Source of the DNA: Neobacillus thermocopriae
GTDB lineage: Bacteria > Bacillota > Bacilli > Bacillales > Cytobacillaceae
Length of the DNA: 64,000 nt
NCBI RefSeq assembly: GCF_010975035.1
Contig: NZ_JAAIUV010000006.1
Span: forward strand, 62,001-126,000
Reading direction: 5' to 3'
The notes under the pieces were generated by a model. That model worked only from the letters and a program-made list of their open reading frames with translations, did no database searches and was not told where the DNA came from. The translations under genes and the position numbers were made by a program. Numbering within the stretch: position 1 is the first letter of the stretch; each line of letters begins with the position of its first letter. Positions 8,271 through 17,903 of the stretch are shown here, piece after piece.

Positions 8271-8720
8271 TTAGCGCATTTCTTGATGCAGTTTCATTAA
8301 GTTGTTTTGAAGGAGTTGTATTTCTTCTGCTGAGAAGTTTTTTAATACTTCCTCCAAGTAGGCCTGCCGTTTTTTTATTACTTCGTCAATAATTCTTTTT
8401 CCCTCTTCAAGAAGGTGAATTCTAACAACACGACGATCTTTTGAGTCTTTAACGCGTTCCACTAATAAATTTTTCTCCATGCGGTCGACCAGATCGGTTG
8501 TCGTACTGCATGCCAAAAACATTTTATTAGAAAGCTCGCCGATTGTCATGTCTCCTTCTTCAAAAAGCCATTGAAGGGCCACAAATTGGGGAGGAGTAAT
8601 CTTATAATTACTCAATATTTCCCTGCCCTTTTGCTTAATGATTCCTGATATATACCGTAAATCCTTTTCAATATTTGCTACAATATCTCCTGTTACTTTG
8701 CTAGAATTTTCGAGTTTCAC
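8271..8720 (-). CDS. MarR family transcriptional regulator (YsmB-like)
   Basis: 149-residue winged-helix DNA-binding protein. The recognition region [27 protein letters not shown] followed by a [13 protein letters not shown] wing is typical of MarR, flanked by N- and C-terminal dimerisation helices. GTG start with AGGAGTG upstream. It is 25 bases upstream of racE and likely cotranscribed with it, the same neighbourhood as ysmB-racE in B. subtilis. The ligand and targets are unknown. Confidence 0.88.
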   Translation of the reverse strand: MKLENSSKVTGDIVANIEKDLRYISGIIKQKGREILSNYKITPPQFVALQWLFEEGDMTIGELSNKMFLACSTTTDLVDRMEKNLLVERVKDSKDRRVVRIHLLEEGKRIIDEVIKKRQAYLEEVLKNFSAEEIQLLQNNLMKLHQEMR

Positions 8721-8890
8721 TGAATCTACACTCCTAATAATCTGCTTCTCTTCTTGCGATTACCTTTCTATGAAACTTGCCTGCTTGTCCTTATTTTCTA
8801 CTTTTTTCATTAAAAATTCAAGCTGAAACAGACCCATGTCCTTGGTGGGTGTGTATAAAATTATTTTCATTCCTGTAATGTACAAAGTAT

Positions 8891-8920
8891 GAACCGGCCT
8901 CCATTAGCGGATGCCGGTTC
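8891..8920 (-). terminator. Hairpin directly after gerE
   Basis: Perfect 8-bp stem GAACCGGC/GCCGGTTC three bases past the gerE stop codon. No T-run follows on the minus strand, so it may act as a 3' stabiliser instead of a classical terminator. Confidence 0.4.
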
Positions 8921-8923
8921 GTT

Positions 8924-9148
8924 TTAAAGTTCTAGCTCTCCCATTCGAAGGAGTTCTACAACTGCTTGTGAACGCCCCTTAACGCCTAGCTTTTGCATGG
9001 CATTAGAAATATGATTCCGAACTGTTTTTTCGCTAATAAATAATTCACTAGCGATCTCTTTTGTTGTTTTGTCTTGTACTAACAGTTCGAATACTTCTCT
9101 CTCTCGTTTGGTGAGTAACGGCTTGTGAGTATATTCATTCTCCTTCAA
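8924..9148 (-). CDS. gerE: Spore coat transcriptional regulator GerE
   Basis: Small LuxR-type helix-turn-helix regulator that acts late in the mother cell, controlling sigma-K-dependent coat genes. The sequence from [15 protein letters not shown] to the C-terminus matches the GerE I know from B. subtilis almost residue for residue. The start is a TTG at 9148 preceded by AGGAGGG, giving exactly 74 residues as in B. subtilis; an ATG at 9184 would add 12 unrelated residues. It stands alone between a hairpin and the dispersed repeat. Confidence 0.97.
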   Translation of the reverse strand: MKENEYTHKPLLTKREREVFELLVQDKTTKEIASELFISEKTVRNHISNAMQKLGVKGRSQAVVELLRMGELEL

Positions 9149-9263
9149 GTATTGTAACCCTCCTTGCCTTCGCCAGTTATGCACCGGGGGTGGGTATATA
9201 TTTAGTCACCATATCATATGTAAACAGTACACAGGGAGTGACATTTTTACTTAAAGGAAATTA

Positions 9264-9477
9264 GAAAAGCGCAATCGCCCTGTTCAGCGGCGTATGGCTT
9301 CCTCCCAAAAGCTATCGCTTTCGGTCGTGGAATGATGATGCTGGCGAAGACTTCCTTGTGGTGGTCTCCAACTGAGATATAGGAAACACGAAGAGTGTTA
9401 GCGATTCGATGTTGACTTATCGTAGGGCGGAGAGCGAAGGCGTTTCGCCGCTAGGGCGCCGGAGCTAGACAGTTCTC
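9264..9477 (+). repeat. Dispersed ~215-bp repeat, copy A
   Basis: Starts GAAAAGCGCAATCGCCC and ends CTAGACAGTTCTC. Its ends can pair: CGCCCT with AGGGCG and AGCGGCG with CGCCGCT. Internal blocks shared with copies B-E include CCTCCCAAAAGCTATCG, TTCCTTGTGG, AGGAAACACGA and GATGTTGACTTATCGTAGGG. It fills the gap between gerE and the sortase gene. No credible coding frame was seen in it. From memory, similar boxes are scattered through other Bacillaceae genomes; unverified here. Confidence 0.85.
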
Positions 9478-9515
9478 GTAGTAGCAAACAAACCCTATCG
9501 TCTAATAAAATGGCC

Positions 9516-10112
9516 TCAATTTAATGGATTTTTGAGTTTAGCATAAATGATATATCTTTGTGGAGCATTTCCTATATAATGAAATGGGTAACATGTGGTT
9601 AGAATTAATTCTTCTTTCTCATTTTGCAGGGTGATGATACTTCTGTCGTCCTCATCTACAATTTTCATATTGGTGATTTCATACTGATAGGTTCCGTATG
9701 GCATTTGCATGGTAAGTAAATCTCCCACCTTCAGTTCACCTAAACGTCTAAACACAGTATCTCGGTGCCCTGATAAAACAATCTGTCCATTTTCACCAGG
9801 AAAAAAAGAGCCTTTGAAGTGCCCCACCCCTTTTTCTAATTCATCCGGATCTGTTCCTTCAATAATAGCTAATTCTGCTTTAATTCTAGGAATAACTAAT
9901 AAACCAATCGTATCGCCCATTTTTGGCATTTCACTTACCATATTTTTTAATGGACGTTTTTTCATAACTTGCTTTTCCGTTTGACCTATTACTAGTTTTT
10001 TTGCTTCTTTAAGAGAAGTATTTGTCTTTATCTTACTATCGATTAATTGCCAAAGACTAAATCCAATTACAAATATACCTGTTAAAATGAGTAATAGTGG
10101 CACCTTTTTCAC
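9516..10112 (-). CDS. Class D sortase
   Basis: Membrane-anchored transpeptidase that would cleave an LPXTG-like sorting signal and attach the substrate protein to the peptidoglycan. An N-terminal membrane segment (residues 4-23) is followed by the sortase barrel; the catalytic triad is visible as His116 (LSGHRDT), Cys174 (LTTCYPF) and Arg186 (PQRY). Length (198) and motifs fit class D, the type of B. subtilis YhcS. No substrate gene with a sorting signal is seen beside it or elsewhere in the window. The codons are as A/T-rich as the neighbours. Confidence 0.88.
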   Translation of the reverse strand: MKKVPLLLILTGIFVIGFSLWQLIDSKIKTNTSLKEAKKLVIGQTEKQVMKKRPLKNMVSEMPKMGDTIGLLVIPRIKAELAIIEGTDPDELEKGVGHFKGSFFPGENGQIVLSGHRDTVFRRLGELKVGDLLTMQMPYGTYQYEITNMKIVDEDDRSIITLQNEKEELILTTCYPFHYIGNAPQRYIIYAKLKNPLN

Positions 10113-10328
10113 GTTAAATACCTTCCTTATCCTGCTTCATCCTGCTTCGCTTTTAACATTCATTATAACAGAATCAACTATTTTTATTTAAAAAATTCAG
10201 AAAATAATAAGTAGAATAGGTTCCCTCCTAAAAGATTCTCTTTATGCTTGGACGCTTTTTTCACCCATCTGAGGTCATTCACCGCTAGACTTATACACTA
10301 GACGCAAGACATTTTCTCATCTTATAAC

Positions 10329-10363
10329 AAAAAACCTTCTTTTCCATTTTGGAAAAGAAGGTT
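10329..10363 (-). terminator. Terminator of the sdhCAB operon
   Basis: Stem AACCTTCTTTTCC / GGAAAAGAAGGTT (13 bp) with a short loop, followed on the minus strand by TTTTTTG, 23 bases after the sdhB stop. Confidence 0.85.
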
Positions 10364-10385
10364 TGTCTCTCAAGCAAATTTATGT

Positions 10386-11147
10386 TTAATCTCGGTCACT
10401 TCCGAAGAAGTTTCTGAATGCTTGAATGGTTGTATCTCTGTTTAATGCTGCAATGGAGGTAGTTAATGGTATACCTTTCGGACAAGATTGAACACAGTTT
10501 TGTGAGTTACCGCAGTTAGCAAGTCCTCCATCTCCCATGATTGTCTCTAAACGCTCTGCCTTATTCATCGCACCAGTTGGATGCGCATTGAACAATCGAA
10601 CTTGTGATAATGGCTGTGGTCCGATAAAGTTTGATTTACTGTTTACGTTTGGACATGCCTCAAGGCATACACCACAAGTCATACACTTGGAAAGTTCATA
10701 AGCCCATTGACGTTTTTTCTCAGGCATACGCGGACCAGGTCCTAAATCATAAGTACCATCAATCGGAATCCATGCTTTTACTTTTTTCAATGCATCAAAC
10801 ATTCTGCTACGGTCAACCACCAAATCGCGAACAACTGGGAAAGTACGCATTGGCTCCAATCTGATTGGTTGCTCTAATTGATCAATTAATGCTGAGCAGG
10901 ATTGACGCGGCTTTCCGTTAATGACCATGGAACAAGCACCGCAAACCTCTTCAAGACAGTTCATTTCCCAAGTAACAGGGGTAGTAGCTTGTCCTTTGGC
11001 ATTCACCGGATTTTTCCGAATTTCCATTAGCGCCGAAATCACGTTCATATTCGGACGATATGGGATTTCAAATTCTTCCGTATATGGTGCAGAATCCGGA
11101 GTGTCTTGACGCTGGATAATAAATTTCACTGTTTTAGTTTCTGCCAT
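10386..11147 (-). CDS. sdhB: Succinate dehydrogenase iron-sulfur subunit
   Basis: Carries electrons from the FAD of SdhA to the quinone site of SdhC in complex II. Cysteine clusters are complete: CLEEVCGAC with a later Cys (QSC) for [2Fe-2S], then CMTCGVCLEACP and CGNSQNCVQSCPKG for the [4Fe-4S] and [3Fe-4S] centres. 253 residues, normal for the menaquinone-type Bacillus enzyme. It follows sdhA by six bases and is the last gene of the operon. Confidence 0.96.
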   Translation of the reverse strand: MAETKTVKFIIQRQDTPDSAPYTEEFEIPYRPNMNVISALMEIRKNPVNAKGQATTPVTWEMNCLEEVCGACSMVINGKPRQSCSALIDQLEQPIRLEPMRTFPVVRDLVVDRSRMFDALKKVKAWIPIDGTYDLGPGPRMPEKKRQWAYELSKCMTCGVCLEACPNVNSKSNFIGPQPLSQVRLFNAHPTGAMNKAERLETIMGDGGLANCGNSQNCVQSCPKGIPLTTSIAALNRDTTIQAFRNFFGSDRD

Positions 11148-11153
11148 TCTTTC

Positions 11154-12911
11154 CTACTCCCCTTTCTTCTTTGTATAATCGCGCTTACGAGGCTTAATTA
11201 AGGAAATATCGACATCTTCATAATGGAATGCCGGAGCAGATTTAGCATCCACAAATTTAGCCATTGTTGTTTTTAAGAATTCCTCATCATTTCGTTCAGG
11301 GAATTCAGGTTTATAGTGAGCACCGCGGCTTTCATTACGATTGTAAGCACCAAGTGTAATAACACGTGCCAATTGAAGCATATTAAATAGCTGACGTGTA
11401 AAGGTTGCTCCTTGGTTACTCCATTTAGCGGTATCATGAATATTAATATTTTGATAACGCTCTAAAAGCTCTTGAATCTTTTCATCTGTTTTTAACAGTT
11501 TGTCATTATAACGTACAACAGTAACATTATCGGTCATCCATTCGCCAAGTTCTTTATGAAGGAGATAAGCATTTTCATTCCCATCCATTGACAAAATGGC
11601 ATTCCATTTTTCTTCCTGTTCTTTTACATGACGATCAAATAAAGTCGATGAAATAGCATCAGAGCTCTTCTCAAGTCCTTTAATATATCTAACCGCATTT
11701 GGTCCAGCTACCATACCGCCGTATACCGCAGAAAGCAAGGAATTTGCTCCTAAGCGGTTCGCACCGTGTTGTGAATAATCACATTCACCTGCAGCAAATA
11801 AACCTGGAATATTTGTCATTTGATCATAGTCAACCCATAGACCGCCCATGGAATAGTGGACAGCAGGGAAGATTTTCATCGGAACTTTACGAGGGTCTTC
11901 TCCCATGAATTTTTCATAAATCTCGATAATTCCTCCTAGTTTGATGTCCAATTCTTTTGGATCTTTATGGGAAAGATCGAGATATACCATGTTTTCGCCG
12001 TTGATACCAAGTTTCATGTCCACACAGACACTGAAAATTTCACGCGTTGCAATATCCCTTGGTACAAGGTTTCCGTATGCAGGATATTTTTCCTCTAGGA
12101 AATACCATGGCTTACCATCTTTATACGTCCATACACGTCCACCTTCTCCGCGAGCCGATTCACTCATTAAACGAAGTTTGTCATCCCCAGGGATGGCAGT
12201 TGGGTGGATCTGAATCATTTCCCCGTTTGCATAATAAGCTCCTTGTTGATAAACAATAGAGGCTGCAGAACCAGTGTTAATTACTGAGTTGGTAGATTTA
12301 CCAAAGATAATTCCTGGTCCGCCAGTTGCCATAATTACTGCATCAGCGGCGAATGATTTTATTTCCATTGTTTTTAAGTCTTGAGCAACAATCCCGCGAC
12401 ATATTCCCTCATCATCAAGGACGGCTCCAAGGAATTCCCAACCTTCATATTTGGTAACTAATCCAGCAACTTCATGACGGCGAACCTGCTCGTCCAATGC
12501 ATATAGTAATTGCTGACCAGTCGTTGCACCTGCAAATGCCGTACGGTGGTGCTGTGTACCGCCAAAGCGACGGAAATCCAGAAGACCTTCAGGAGTACGG
12601 TTAAACATTACACCCATACGGTCAAATAAATTTATAATGCCTGGTGCCGCTTCACACATCGCTTTTACCGGTGGCTGGTTAGCCAAGAAGTCCCCACCAT
12701 AAATGGTATCATCAAAGTGAATCCAAGGAGAATCCCCTTCACCTTTTGTATTTACTGCTCCATTAATACCGCCTTGGGCACAAACAGAGTGAGAGCGCTT
12801 AACAGGAACAAGAGAAAATAATTCAACAGGTGTTCCCGCTTCCGCAACTTTAATTGTTGCCATCAAGCCGGCTAAACCGCCACCGACTACGATCACCTTA
12901 CCTTTACTCAT
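11154..12911 (-). CDS. sdhA: Succinate dehydrogenase flavoprotein subunit
   Basis: Oxidises succinate to fumarate in the TCA cycle on the cytoplasmic face of the membrane. N-terminal FAD-binding VVGGGLAGLMATIKVAEAG, then SHSVCAQGG, whose His41 corresponds to the covalent flavin attachment site; the substrate region HPTAIPG and the active-site HYSMGG are present. 585 residues, as expected. ATG at 12911 preceded by AGGGAGTGAG. Middle gene of sdhCAB. Confidence 0.97.
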   Translation of the reverse strand: MSKGKVIVVGGGLAGLMATIKVAEAGTPVELFSLVPVKRSHSVCAQGGINGAVNTKGEGDSPWIHFDDTIYGGDFLANQPPVKAMCEAAPGIINLFDRMGVMFNRTPEGLLDFRRFGGTQHHRTAFAGATTGQQLLYALDEQVRRHEVAGLVTKYEGWEFLGAVLDDEGICRGIVAQDLKTMEIKSFAADAVIMATGGPGIIFGKSTNSVINTGSAASIVYQQGAYYANGEMIQIHPTAIPGDDKLRLMSESARGEGGRVWTYKDGKPWYFLEEKYPAYGNLVPRDIATREIFSVCVDMKLGINGENMVYLDLSHKDPKELDIKLGGIIEIYEKFMGEDPRKVPMKIFPAVHYSMGGLWVDYDQMTNIPGLFAAGECDYSQHGANRLGANSLLSAVYGGMVAGPNAVRYIKGLEKSSDAISSTLFDRHVKEQEEKWNAILSMDGNENAYLLHKELGEWMTDNVTVVRYNDKLLKTDEKIQELLERYQNINIHDTAKWSNQGATFTRQLFNMLQLARVITLGAYNRNESRGAHYKPEFPERNDEEFLKTTMAKFVDAKSAPAFHYEDVDISLIKPRKRDYTKKKGE

Positions 12912-12971
12912 CGTGACTCACTCCCTAATCCTAACTCCAATATTTTTCCATTCAATTTAATAACTTTAAAA

Positions 12972-13580
12972 TCAAACAAACGCAAACAATGCACGAAGTC
13001 CAACAATGGATAATGCTACAAATACCCCAATTGTAAAATATGTAGAAATGACTTGAGAACGAGGAGATTGTGTAATTCCCCAACTTACAAAGAATGACCA
13101 TAAACCGTTCGCAAAATGAAAAATAGCTGATAAAATCCCAACAATATAAAACACCATCATACCAGAGTTGGAAAGAATATCATGCATCATTTGGTAGTTC
13201 ACTTCGGCTCCAAATGCTGCTGCAATCCTTGTCTCCCATACATGCCAAGTAATGAAAATTAAAGTAATAATGCCTGTTGCTCTCTGAAGCATGAACATCC
13301 AGTTTCTAAAATATCCAAATCTACTTACATTGTTTTTTGCTGTAAAAGCAATATACAGTCCATAGATTGCATGAAACAACAATGGTAAATAAATAATTAC
13401 AGTTTCCAGAACAATTCGGAATGGTAGATTGCCCATAAATTCAGCTGCTTCCTCGAAGGCTCCCGGCCCTCTAGTTGCAAAATGGTTCACAATTAGATGC
13501 TGAGTCAGGAAAATCCCAATAGGAATGACTCCGAGCAGCGAATGCAGCCTCCGGTTAAAAAATTCGCGATTCCCCGCCAT
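12972..13580 (-). CDS. sdhC: Succinate dehydrogenase cytochrome b558 subunit
   Basis: Di-heme membrane anchor of complex II that passes electrons to menaquinone. Five hydrophobic segments and conserved histidines (RRLHSLLG, QHLIVNHF, HAIYG, WHVWETR, HFANG) are visible. The start is the ATG at 13580 with AGGGGG eight bases upstream, giving 202 residues exactly as in B. subtilis; an earlier ATG at 13643 is in the untranslated leader. First gene of the operon. Confidence 0.96.
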   Translation of the reverse strand: MAGNREFFNRRLHSLLGVIPIGIFLTQHLIVNHFATRGPGAFEEAAEFMGNLPFRIVLETVIIYLPLLFHAIYGLYIAFTAKNNVSRFGYFRNWMFMLQRATGIITLIFITWHVWETRIAAAFGAEVNYQMMHDILSNSGMMVFYIVGILSAIFHFANGLWSFFVSWGITQSPRSQVISTYFTIGVFVALSIVGLRALFAFV

Positions 13581-13666
13581 TGCTTTACCCCCTTTTGAAT
13601 TAAAAAATGATGTTAAGTTCCCATAAAAATAACTTAGCATCACTGTGACAATTATGTGACAAGTTC

Positions 13667-13695
13667 ATTTTACTCCCATCAACATGGAGCGTCAA
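13667..13695 (-). promoter_or_regulatory. Sigma-A promoter of sdhCAB
   Basis: TTGACG (-35) and TAAAAT (-10) separated by 17 bases, about 85 bases upstream of the sdhC start codon. The untranslated leader would be about 80 nt. In B. subtilis this leader is a target of a small RNA under iron limitation; I saw no such RNA gene here. Confidence 0.65.
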
Positions 13696-13992
13696 GGAAA
13701 CGGATACATAAAAACATTGTAAAAAATAAAATTTTTTAAATATATTGATATTATAATAGAAAAGAGTTTATATTCTTCCGTTTTAAAAACGCTTAAATTT
13801 TATATAAGAAGTTCAAACATCTTACGGTAGTTATTTAATTCTTTTAGGAAAATGATAATTATGATAAAAAATAAGAATAGGTTTTGAAAAATAGTGAAAT
13901 CCCCTTCTATTGTTTTGTCGGATTCCAAGGAAAATGATACTGAAAAGGGACTCAATTTGTATATAATAGAATGGTAGAAAGAGGGGAAACAT

Positions 13993-14436
13993 GTGAAAGA
14001 AAGTACAGTTGTAGAACAAAATGTCCATGAATTGGAACCAAGAAGCATTTCAATCTTTGGTTATCAACTAATCAGAGAAACACTCCTACCTGAGATTTTA
14101 GGTCAAGATACTCCTGAAATTCTTTACTGGGCTGGCAAACAGCTCGCACGTAAATACCCATTAGAAGGATATAATGAAATCATTGATTTTTTTGCTAAAG
14201 CTTCGTGGGGTCACTTAGAATTGAAGAATGAAAAGAAACATGAAATGGACTTCGAACTATCCAGTCCACTTATCGTATCTCGAGTCAAATCAAAAGCCGA
14301 AAACTACTTTCAGCTCGAAGCTGGCTTCTTAGCCCAACAAATCCAACAACAAAAAGGAGTCACCGCCGAAACATTTGAACACCCTGTAAAAAAATCAAAC
14401 AAGGTCCTATTTACTGTAAAATGGGAAAAATTATAA
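13993..14436 (+). CDS. yslB: YslB family protein (DUF2507)
   Basis: 147-residue protein of the YslB/DUF2507 family, structurally related to heme- or ligand-binding V4R/HNOB-like folds; its role is unknown. Recognised by the RSISIFGYQLIRETLLPEILG N-terminal region and its conserved place divergent from sdhC and convergent with lysC. GTG start at 13993 with GAGGGGAAAC upstream. A TATAAT box lies about 35 bases before the start, without a good -35. Confidence 0.85.
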   Translation: MKESTVVEQNVHELEPRSISIFGYQLIRETLLPEILGQDTPEILYWAGKQLARKYPLEGYNEIIDFFAKASWGHLELKNEKKHEMDFELSSPLIVSRVKSKAENYFQLEAGFLAQQIQQQKGVTAETFEHPVKKSNKVLFTVKWEKL

Positions 14437-14472
14437 AAAAGGTGTCAGGCTCTATTGCCTTGACACCTTTTT
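14435..14472. terminator. Bidirectional terminator between yslB and lysC
   Basis: AAAAAAGGTGTCAGG pairs with CCTTGACACCTTTTTT; A-run and T-run on both sides allow use from either strand. The lysC stop codon (14452-14454) lies in the loop. Confidence 0.8.
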
Positions 14473-14961
14473 ACATGAATGATGCTGACCAAGTTCAAAT
14501 GCTTCGTGTAAGGCTTGTACAGCCTTTAGCATGTTTTTGTCTTCAACTACCGCGGAAACTTTAATTTCTGAGGTACTAACCATTTTGACTGGGATTCCTT
14601 GTTCAGCTAACACTTCGAACATTTTAGCTGCAACACCAGGATTAGAAATCATTCCTGAGCCAACTATAGAAACTTTTGCCAGTTTATTTTCAGCGTCAAG
14701 CTGTTCATATCCAAGATAATCTTTATTATTCTCAAGAACATTTAGTGTTTCCATCCAGTCATTTGTATGGATCGAGAAGGATAAATTAGTTGTTCCGTCT
14801 TCTGTTGTACTCTGAATAATGATGTCTACATTAATATGATGTTGAGCCAGTGTCGTAAAAATTGTAGAAAGGCTTGTTAAATTATTACGTAGCCCCAATA
14901 CGGTTACTTTCGTGATTTCATCTTCAAATGCTACACCGCGTACTACTAAATTTTGTTCCAT
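14452..14961 (-). CDS. lysC: Probable internal translation product: aspartokinase II beta subunit
   Basis: Inside lysC, an in-frame ATG at 14961 (Met246, followed by EQNLVVRGVAFEDE) is preceded by a strong Shine-Dalgarno GAGGGGGA with about 8-nt spacing. In B. subtilis the beta subunit of this alpha2-beta2 enzyme is made from an internal start at the equivalent Met. The product of 169 residues would consist of the two ACT domains. Confidence 0.7.
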   Translation of the reverse strand: MEQNLVVRGVAFEDEITKVTVLGLRNNLTSLSTIFTTLAQHHINVDIIIQSTTEDGTTNLSFSIHTNDWMETLNVLENNKDYLGYEQLDAENKLAKVSIVGSGMISNPGVAAKMFEVLAEQGIPVKMVSTSEIKVSAVVEDKNMLKAVQALHEAFELGQHHSCKKVSRQ

Positions 14962-15696
14962 TTTTACTTCCCCCTCAATTGCCGTTCCATCAACCTTCTC
15001 CATACTAGAACGAACTTCTAGACGAACATTATAATTTTTCGCAAACTCTACCGCCCTTGGATGAAGGACTCCGGCACCTAGATTAGCCAATTCGAGCATT
15101 TCATCATAGGATACAGACAGTAATTTGCGAGCACTCTTCACATATCTAGGATCGGTTGTGAATACCCCCGAAACATCTGTATAAATATCACATTTTTCAG
15201 CCTTTAATGCGGCTGCCAAGGCGACAGCCGTCGTATCTGAACCACCGCGTCCTAATGTTGTGATTTCGCCATCTTCAGTAATCCCTTGGAAACCTGCAAC
15301 AATAACAATAGACCCTTCAGATAGCTGTTTTTGGATAGCTTCTGTATTAATATTAGAAATTCTTGCATTACCATGAACTGCCTCCGTCAATATACCCGCT
15401 TGCCAGCCGGTAAAAGAAACAGCCGGCAGATTCATTTGATTTAACGCCATAGCTAATAATGAAATCGTAACCTGCTCCCCTGTTGATAACAGCATATCCA
15501 TTTCCCTCTTATTCGGCTGCTGAGAGATTTGCTTAGCCATATTGACAAGTTGGTCGGTTGTTTTCCCCATCGCTGAGACAACTACCACTACTTCGTTTCC
15601 TCTTTCCTTCTCTTCCCGAATTCGTTCGGCTACATTTAAGATTCTTTCAATGGTTCCGACAGAAGTCCCACCAAACTTTTGGACAATTATTCCCAT
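14452..15696 (-). CDS. lysC: Lysine-sensitive aspartokinase II
   Basis: Phosphorylates aspartate, the first step towards lysine, threonine, methionine and the spore compound dipicolinate. The kinase domain starts with VQKFGGTSVG; SFTGWQAG and GRGGSDTTA are conserved; two ACT domains (about residues 265-330 and 345-410) bind the feedback inhibitor. 414 residues. The upstream lysine riboswitch and the internal start at codon 246 (see separate entries) identify it as the AKII type, which is lysine-regulated in B. subtilis. Confidence 0.96.
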   Translation of the reverse strand: MGIIVQKFGGTSVGTIERILNVAERIREEKERGNEVVVVVSAMGKTTDQLVNMAKQISQQPNKREMDMLLSTGEQVTISLLAMALNQMNLPAVSFTGWQAGILTEAVHGNARISNINTEAIQKQLSEGSIVIVAGFQGITEDGEITTLGRGGSDTTAVALAAALKAEKCDIYTDVSGVFTTDPRYVKSARKLLSVSYDEMLELANLGAGVLHPRAVEFAKNYNVRLEVRSSMEKVDGTAIEGEVKMEQNLVVRGVAFEDEITKVTVLGLRNNLTSLSTIFTTLAQHHINVDIIIQSTTEDGTTNLSFSIHTNDWMETLNVLENNKDYLGYEQLDAENKLAKVSIVGSGMISNPGVAAKMFEVLAEQGIPVKMVSTSEIKVSAVVEDKNMLKAVQALHEAFELGQHHSCKKVSRQ

Positions 15697-15727
15697 CCTT
15701 TTCCCCTCATTCCTTCAAACAGTAAAA

Positions 15728-15763
15728 TAAAAAAAGCAATGAGAGCATTCTCTCATTGCTTTT
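15728..15763 (-). terminator. Lysine riboswitch terminator of lysC
   Basis: Perfect stem AAGCAATGAGAG / CTCTCATTGCTT with a short loop followed by a T-rich run (TTTTTTTATTTTAC). It is the expression platform of the riboswitch at 15799-15979, and nearly identical to the B. subtilis lysC leader terminator I know. Confidence 0.9.
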
Positions 15764-15798
15764 AAACACAAAAAAATATATTCTTTCCTGTTTAAACA

Positions 15799-15979
15799 AT
15801 GAAAGATAGCGCTCCAAGACGATTCGTCTTGACAATCCAGTATTTATTCAACACTGGACCAGCAAAGAAAGAAATGAGCCTTTCTTCACTTCGGCGAACA
15901 TCCCCTTTCAAAGCCCATCGTTGAAGCTCATCCTTCTCCGGACTTTTACTCTTGAAGTTCGCACCTCTACCTTCACTTA
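15799..15979 (-). ncRNA. Lysine riboswitch (L-box) aptamer
   Basis: Minus-strand leader of lysC with the conserved L-box core: GAAGGTAGAGGTGCGAAC, AAGAGTA, CCGGAGAA, TTCGCCGAAG and, at the closing P1 side, GGAGCGCTATCTTTC. Lysine binding would favour the terminator at 15728-15763 and so stop lysC transcription. Confidence 0.95.
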
Positions 15980-16041
15980 AACATCCAAGTGATGATTATT
16001 TAATTTTCACTAAGTATAGCATAGACATTCTTTTCTGACAA

Positions 16042-17817
16042 TCAGTCATTTCTAAGTTTTTCGTACAATTCTTTTGCCACATTCTCAGGTAACCCGATGG
16101 CCCGAAATTCTTCAATACTGGCTTCTTTCATTTTCTTTACAGAGCCGAACTCTTTTAACAATAATTTCTTTCTCTTTTCACCAATTCCGGGGATATCATC
16201 AAGTAAAGATTGAAAGGCGCTTTTCCCTCGGGTTTGTCGATGGAAGGTAATAGCAAAGCGGTGAACTTCATCTTGAATCCGCTGTAGCAAATAAAATTCC
16301 TGACTGTTACGCGGAAGTAATATCATCTCTAAAGGATTTCCGAATAATAGTTGAGATGTCCGGTGCTTCTCATCCTTCACCAAACCAGCAAGAGGAATAT
16401 CTAAGCCTAGTTCATTTTCCAACACATCTCGAACGGCCTCAACATGACCTTTCCCACCATCAATAATAATCAAATCTGGAAGCGGTAAACCTTCCTTTAG
16501 GACTCTTGAATACCTTCTTCTCGTCACTTCTCTCATGGATTCATAGTCATCTGGTCCCTGAACCGATTTAATTTTATACTTACGGTATTCTCGTTTATTC
16601 GGTTTTCCATCTATAAAAACGACCATGGCGGAAACCGGATTCGTTCCTTGAATATTCGAGTTATCAAAGGCTTCAATCCTATGTGGCGTATAAATACCCA
16701 AATATTTCCCCAAATTTTCAACTGCCTTGATGGTTCTTTCTTCATCCTTTTCAATTAGAGAGAACTTTTCATTTAGTGCAATTTTAGCATTTTTCACTGC
16801 CATTTTAACTAAATCTCTCTTTTGCCCACGTTGCGGCTTGAGAACCTTTACCTCAAGCAGTTGTTCGGCCAGCGTTAAATCCACTTCATCTTGAATCAAA
16901 ATTTCCTTTGGCTTAAAGTGATTCGCTTTTTGATAAAATTGTCCTAAGAAAGTCAAGATTTCTTCTTCCGGCTCATTGTAGATTGGGAACATGGATACGT
17001 CTCTTTCAATCAACTTGCCTTGACGGACGAAAAATACCTGGACACACATCCATCCTTTATCGACCGCATAGCCAAACACATCACGATCAGTAAAATCAGT
17101 CATCGTAATTTTTTGTTTTTCCATGATTGTTTCAATATGAATGATTTTATCGCGATATTCCTTAGCTCTCTCAAAATCGAGTTCTTCTGCAGCCGCTGAC
17201 ATTTTTTCCGTTAATTCTTTTTTAATTTCCTTATATCCACCATTTAAGAAACGAGTAATTTCATCGGTCATTTGCTTGTATTGTTCTTCATCCACTTCAT
17301 TAACACATGGGGCGAGACACTGTCCTAAATGGTAATATAAACAAACTCGATCGGGTAAAGTCGAGCACTTCCGAAGCGGGTAAATCCGATCAAGTAGTTT
17401 TTTTGTTTCATTCGCAGCTCCCACATTTGGGTATGGCCCAAAATATTTTCCTTTATCTTTCTTAACCTTTCTTGTTATGATCAGCTTCGGATGTCGTTCC
17501 GCGGTCAGTTTAATAAACGGATACGTTTTATCATCCTTTAGCATGACATTGTATTTAGGATCGTATTTTTTGATCAAGTTTAATTCAAGCAATAATGCTT
17601 CAATATTAGATGATGTGACAATATATTCAAAGTCTTCTATCTCATTAACAAGCCTTTGGGTTTTGCCGTCATGTGATCCAGTAAAATAGGAACGCACACG
17701 GTTTTTAAGAACTTTGGCTTTACCAACATAAATAACGGTACCTTGACGGTCTTTCATCAAGTAGCAGCCAGGCTGATCTGGCAGTAAAGAAAGCTTTTGT
17801 TTGATTATTTCATTCAT
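16042..17817 (-). CDS. uvrC: Excinuclease ABC subunit C
   Basis: Makes the dual incision of nucleotide excision repair when loaded by UvrB on damaged DNA. Domains in order: GIY-YIG nuclease at the N-terminus (PGCYLMKD...[14 protein letters not shown]), a Cys-rich region ([21 protein letters not shown]), UVR domain about residues 200-235, RNase H-like endonuclease domain with the EAFDNSN motif, and helix-hairpin-helix repeats at the end ([17 protein letters not shown]). 591 residues, complete. It lies between trxA and lysC, as in B. subtilis. Confidence 0.97.
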   Translation of the reverse strand: MNEIIKQKLSLLPDQPGCYLMKDRQGTVIYVGKAKVLKNRVRSYFTGSHDGKTQRLVNEIEDFEYIVTSSNIEALLLELNLIKKYDPKYNVMLKDDKTYPFIKLTAERHPKLIITRKVKKDKGKYFGPYPNVGAANETKKLLDRIYPLRKCSTLPDRVCLYYHLGQCLAPCVNEVDEEQYKQMTDEITRFLNGGYKEIKKELTEKMSAAAEELDFERAKEYRDKIIHIETIMEKQKITMTDFTDRDVFGYAVDKGWMCVQVFFVRQGKLIERDVSMFPIYNEPEEEILTFLGQFYQKANHFKPKEILIQDEVDLTLAEQLLEVKVLKPQRGQKRDLVKMAVKNAKIALNEKFSLIEKDEERTIKAVENLGKYLGIYTPHRIEAFDNSNIQGTNPVSAMVVFIDGKPNKREYRKYKIKSVQGPDDYESMREVTRRRYSRVLKEGLPLPDLIIIDGGKGHVEAVRDVLENELGLDIPLAGLVKDEKHRTSQLLFGNPLEMILLPRNSQEFYLLQRIQDEVHRFAITFHRQTRGKSAFQSLLDDIPGIGEKRKKLLLKEFGSVKKMKEASIEEFRAIGLPENVAKELYEKLRND

Positions 17818-17903
17818 TCTGGCCGCTCCTCTCTTTAAATTTTCCTCATTAAAATTTTAAAGCAAACCGTTTATAAAGAAAAGCGGAGTCTTATGGGAAA
17901 AAT

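Noticed and set aside
13667-13716. Catabolite-responsive (cre) element near the sdh promoter (TGTATCCGTTTCCT)
   Set aside because: At least three mismatches to the consensus as I recall it; not enough to call.
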